Shown: one piece after another, positions 62,861 to 64,000 of the stretch | Layout of the letters: each line of letters opens with the position of its first letter | Position numbering within the stretch: position 1 is the stretch's first letter | Notes under the pieces: model-generated | What the model was told of the DNA's origin: nothing | Database searches by the model: none | Seen by the model: the letters and a program-made list of their open reading frames with translations, nothing else | Made by a program: the position numbers and the translations under genes | Assembly: GCA_965279405.1 (NCBI GenBank) | Contig: OZ257157.1 | Location: forward strand, 496,001-560,000 | DNA length: 64,000 nucleotides | Source: CBDDIP01 sp965279405 | Lineage (GTDB): Bacteria; Actinomycetota; Acidimicrobiia; Acidimicrobiales; Ilumatobacteraceae | Direction of reading: 5' to 3'

Positions 62861-63762
62861 AGACGCGCATCGGGTACGGCTTCGGCACGCGCACGACGCT
62901 GAACGACGACGGCTTCGCCACCGTCGTCGACACGCTCGAGCGGCTGCGCTTCGACAGCCTGTGGCTCAGCGAACGCATCGGCGGCGAGGCACCCGACCCG
63001 TTGGTGGCGATGGCGTTCGCCGCCGGCCGCACGACGAAGCTGAAGTTCGGGATGAGCGTGATGGTGCTCCCCGGTCGCAACCCGATCGTGCTCGCCAAGG
63101 AATTGGCCACGCTGGACCGGCTGTCGCACGGTCGACTGCTGCCGGCCTTCGGGCTCGGCGTCGCCGACCCGCACGAGCAGCAGGCGTTCGGCGTCGAGCG
63201 CGGCGCGCGGGCGAAGCTGTTCGACGAGGCGATGGCGGTGCTGCGTGGCGCGTGGGCGGAGGAACCGCTCACCCACCACGGTGATCACTTCCACTACGAC
63301 GCGTTGCGCGTGCTGCCCAAGCCGCACCAGCACCACCTCGACGTCTGGCTCGGCGGCATCGCGCCCTCCGAACTGCGACGCGTCGGGCGGCTCGCCGATG
63401 GGTGGCTGCCGAGCTTCGTCACACCCGACGATGCCGCGCGAGGTCGCGAGGTGATCGAGGGAGTGCTCGCCGAGCACGACCGCACGATCGACGACGATCA
63501 CTACGGGGCGCTCGTGCCCTACGCGTTCGGACCGTTGCCCGAGGTGCTGATGACCGGGCTGGCCAAGCGCCGGCCCGACCTGGCCGACCCGTCCGTGCTC
63601 GTCCCGCAGAGCTGGGATGCGTTGCTCGACACGATCGGCAAGTTCGTCGCTGCCGGCACGACGAAGTTCGTCGTGCTGCCGATCGTCGAGCCGCCTAATC
63701 CGGACGCCTGGATCGCTCACCTCGAAGAAGCCGCGCCCATCCTCCTCGCCCTGCAGAACTGA
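62857..63762 (+). CDS. LLM-class F420-dependent oxidoreductase
   Basis: The ATG at 62857 overlaps the hydrolase stop; 301 residues. It has a luciferase-like fold: MKTRIGYGFGTRTTLNDDGFATVVDTLERLRFDSLWLSERIGG, KLKFGMSVMVLPGRNPIVLAKELATLD, LLPAFGLGVADPHEQQAFG, LDVWLGGIAPSELRRVGRLADGWLP. This is the third LLM enzyme of the window. F420 use is likely by family. Translational coupling to an alpha/beta hydrolase suggests a shared degradative pathway. Confidence 0.86.
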   Translation: MKTRIGYGFGTRTTLNDDGFATVVDTLERLRFDSLWLSERIGGEAPDPLVAMAFAAGRTTKLKFGMSVMVLPGRNPIVLAKELATLDRLSHGRLLPAFGLGVADPHEQQAFGVERGARAKLFDEAMAVLRGAWAEEPLTHHGDHFHYDALRVLPKPHQHHLDVWLGGIAPSELRRVGRLADGWLPSFVTPDDAARGREVIEGVLAEHDRTIDDDHYGALVPYAFGPLPEVLMTGLAKRRPDLADPSVLVPQSWDALLDTIGKFVAAGTTKFVVLPIVEPPNPDAWIAHLEEAAPILLALQN

Positions 63763-63774
63763 CGTCGCCCGGGC

Positions 63775-63872
63775 GACTCGAGTACTGAACGCGCGCCTGG
63801 CGCGCGTTCGAGTCTCGGGTCGCCTGGACCCGAGTACTGAACGCGCGGCTGGCGCGCGTTCAGTACTCGGGT
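63775..63872. terminator. Two tandem hairpins sharing a repeated core
   Basis: First hairpin: gaacgcgcg (63787-63795) with cgcgcgttc (63801-63809), loop cctgg, plus an outer gactc/gagtc (63775-63779, 63810-63814). Second hairpin: perfect 20-bp arms 63828-63847 and 63853-63872, loop gctgg. Both contain the direct repeat gagtactgaacgcgcg. They lie between convergent stops at 63762 and 63889. Confidence 0.65.
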
Positions 63873-63888
63873 CGGGGTGCGATCGGCG

Positions 63889-64000
63889 TCATTGGACCGT
63901 GGCGGGGTCGCAGTTCGAGCCGCAGACGACGACCACCACGCGCTCATCGGACGCGGGTTCGTACGAACCGGTCATCAGCGCGGCGAGGGCGGTGGCTCCG
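63889..64000 (-). CDS. C-terminal end of a threonine/serine dehydratase-like PLP enzyme (partial)
   Basis: The minus-strand frame runs from the window edge to TGA at 63891-63889, encoding 36 residues: GATALAALMTGSYEP..., ending VVVVVCGSNCDPATVQ. This is the characteristic last strand of fold-type II threonine dehydratase/serine racemase proteins, where V-V-x-S-G-G-N-x-D precedes the end. Here the usual Gly-Gly-Asn reads G-S-N. The rest lies outside the window. Confidence 0.7.
   Translation of the reverse strand, partial: GATALAALMTGSYEPASDERVVVVVCGSNCDPATVQ

Overview
The window is about 64 kb of very GC-rich DNA, packed with short-gapped or overlapping genes that use many GTG/TTG starts. Gene content (F420-type LLM oxidoreductases, KorAB, a SARP/BTAD regulator, a cytochrome bd oxidase, secreted proteins with P-x-R-x-x-D-[ST]-R repeats, TAP-like hydrolases) and widespread leaderless promoters point to a free-living, aerobic, heterotrophic actinobacterium. 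An Acidimicrobiia/Ilumatobacter-like lineage is my inference, not proven. No rRNA, tRNA, CRISPR array, transposase or prophage gene was seen. No gene-free stretch exceeds about 260 bp; the largest is 33478-33735.

Layout. 1-282: the 3' part of a UGSC-family gene in which the U of the motif is an in-frame TGA, followed by a SECIS-like hairpin; this is most probably a selenoprotein. 384-7937: secreted SGNH protein, MutY, MaoC hydratase, flippase-like membrane protein, serine hydrolase, nucleotidyltransferase, lipoprotein and LOG protein. 8017-20736: Mcd-type acyl-CoA dehydrogenase, methyltransferase, hemerythrin protein, a giant SARP ATPase regulator divergent from cydAB, a HAD protein divergent from two overlapping CoA-ester lyases (malyl/beta-methylmalyl type), and a dienelactone hydrolase. 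20818-26157: small HTH protein, class III aminotransferase, acyltransferase and 2-oxoacid:ferredoxin oxidoreductase korAB. 26216-37512: a reductive pyrimidine/hydantoin catabolic operon on the minus strand (beta-ureidopropionase, dihydropyrimidinase, malonate/methylmalonate-semialdehyde dehydrogenase, LLM oxidoreductase, ABC transporter) divergent from a MocR-type regulator, with a palindromic operator between them. 37672-42897: a three-gene minor-pilin operon whose middle protein joins a prepilin head to a von Willebrand A domain and three kinds of aromatic repeats. 43056-64000: housekeeping and accessory genes (PPOX, HrpB helicase, fumarase, phosphodiesterase, TAP-like hydrolase, enoyl-CoA hydratase, LLM oxidoreductases, ABC-F, MscL, MFS, amidase, SDR) ending in the 3' end of a threonine-dehydratase-like gene.

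How the parts fit. The MaoC, Mcd-like dehydrogenase and CoA lyases are pieces of the ethylmalonyl-CoA or a related C5-acyl-CoA assimilation route; Ccr and mutase are not in the window. Hydantoinase, ureidopropionase, omega-aminotransferase and MmsA together would take dihydrouracil to acetyl-CoA via beta-alanine; the first reductase of that route is not present unless the LLM enzyme replaces it.

Regulatory texture. At least sixteen genes start exactly six bases after a TANNNT hexamer with no Shine-Dalgarno, which implies leaderless mRNAs, and several divergent pairs share overlapping -10 boxes. Many convergent or tandem junctions hold strong hairpins, two of which share the same outer 12 bp.
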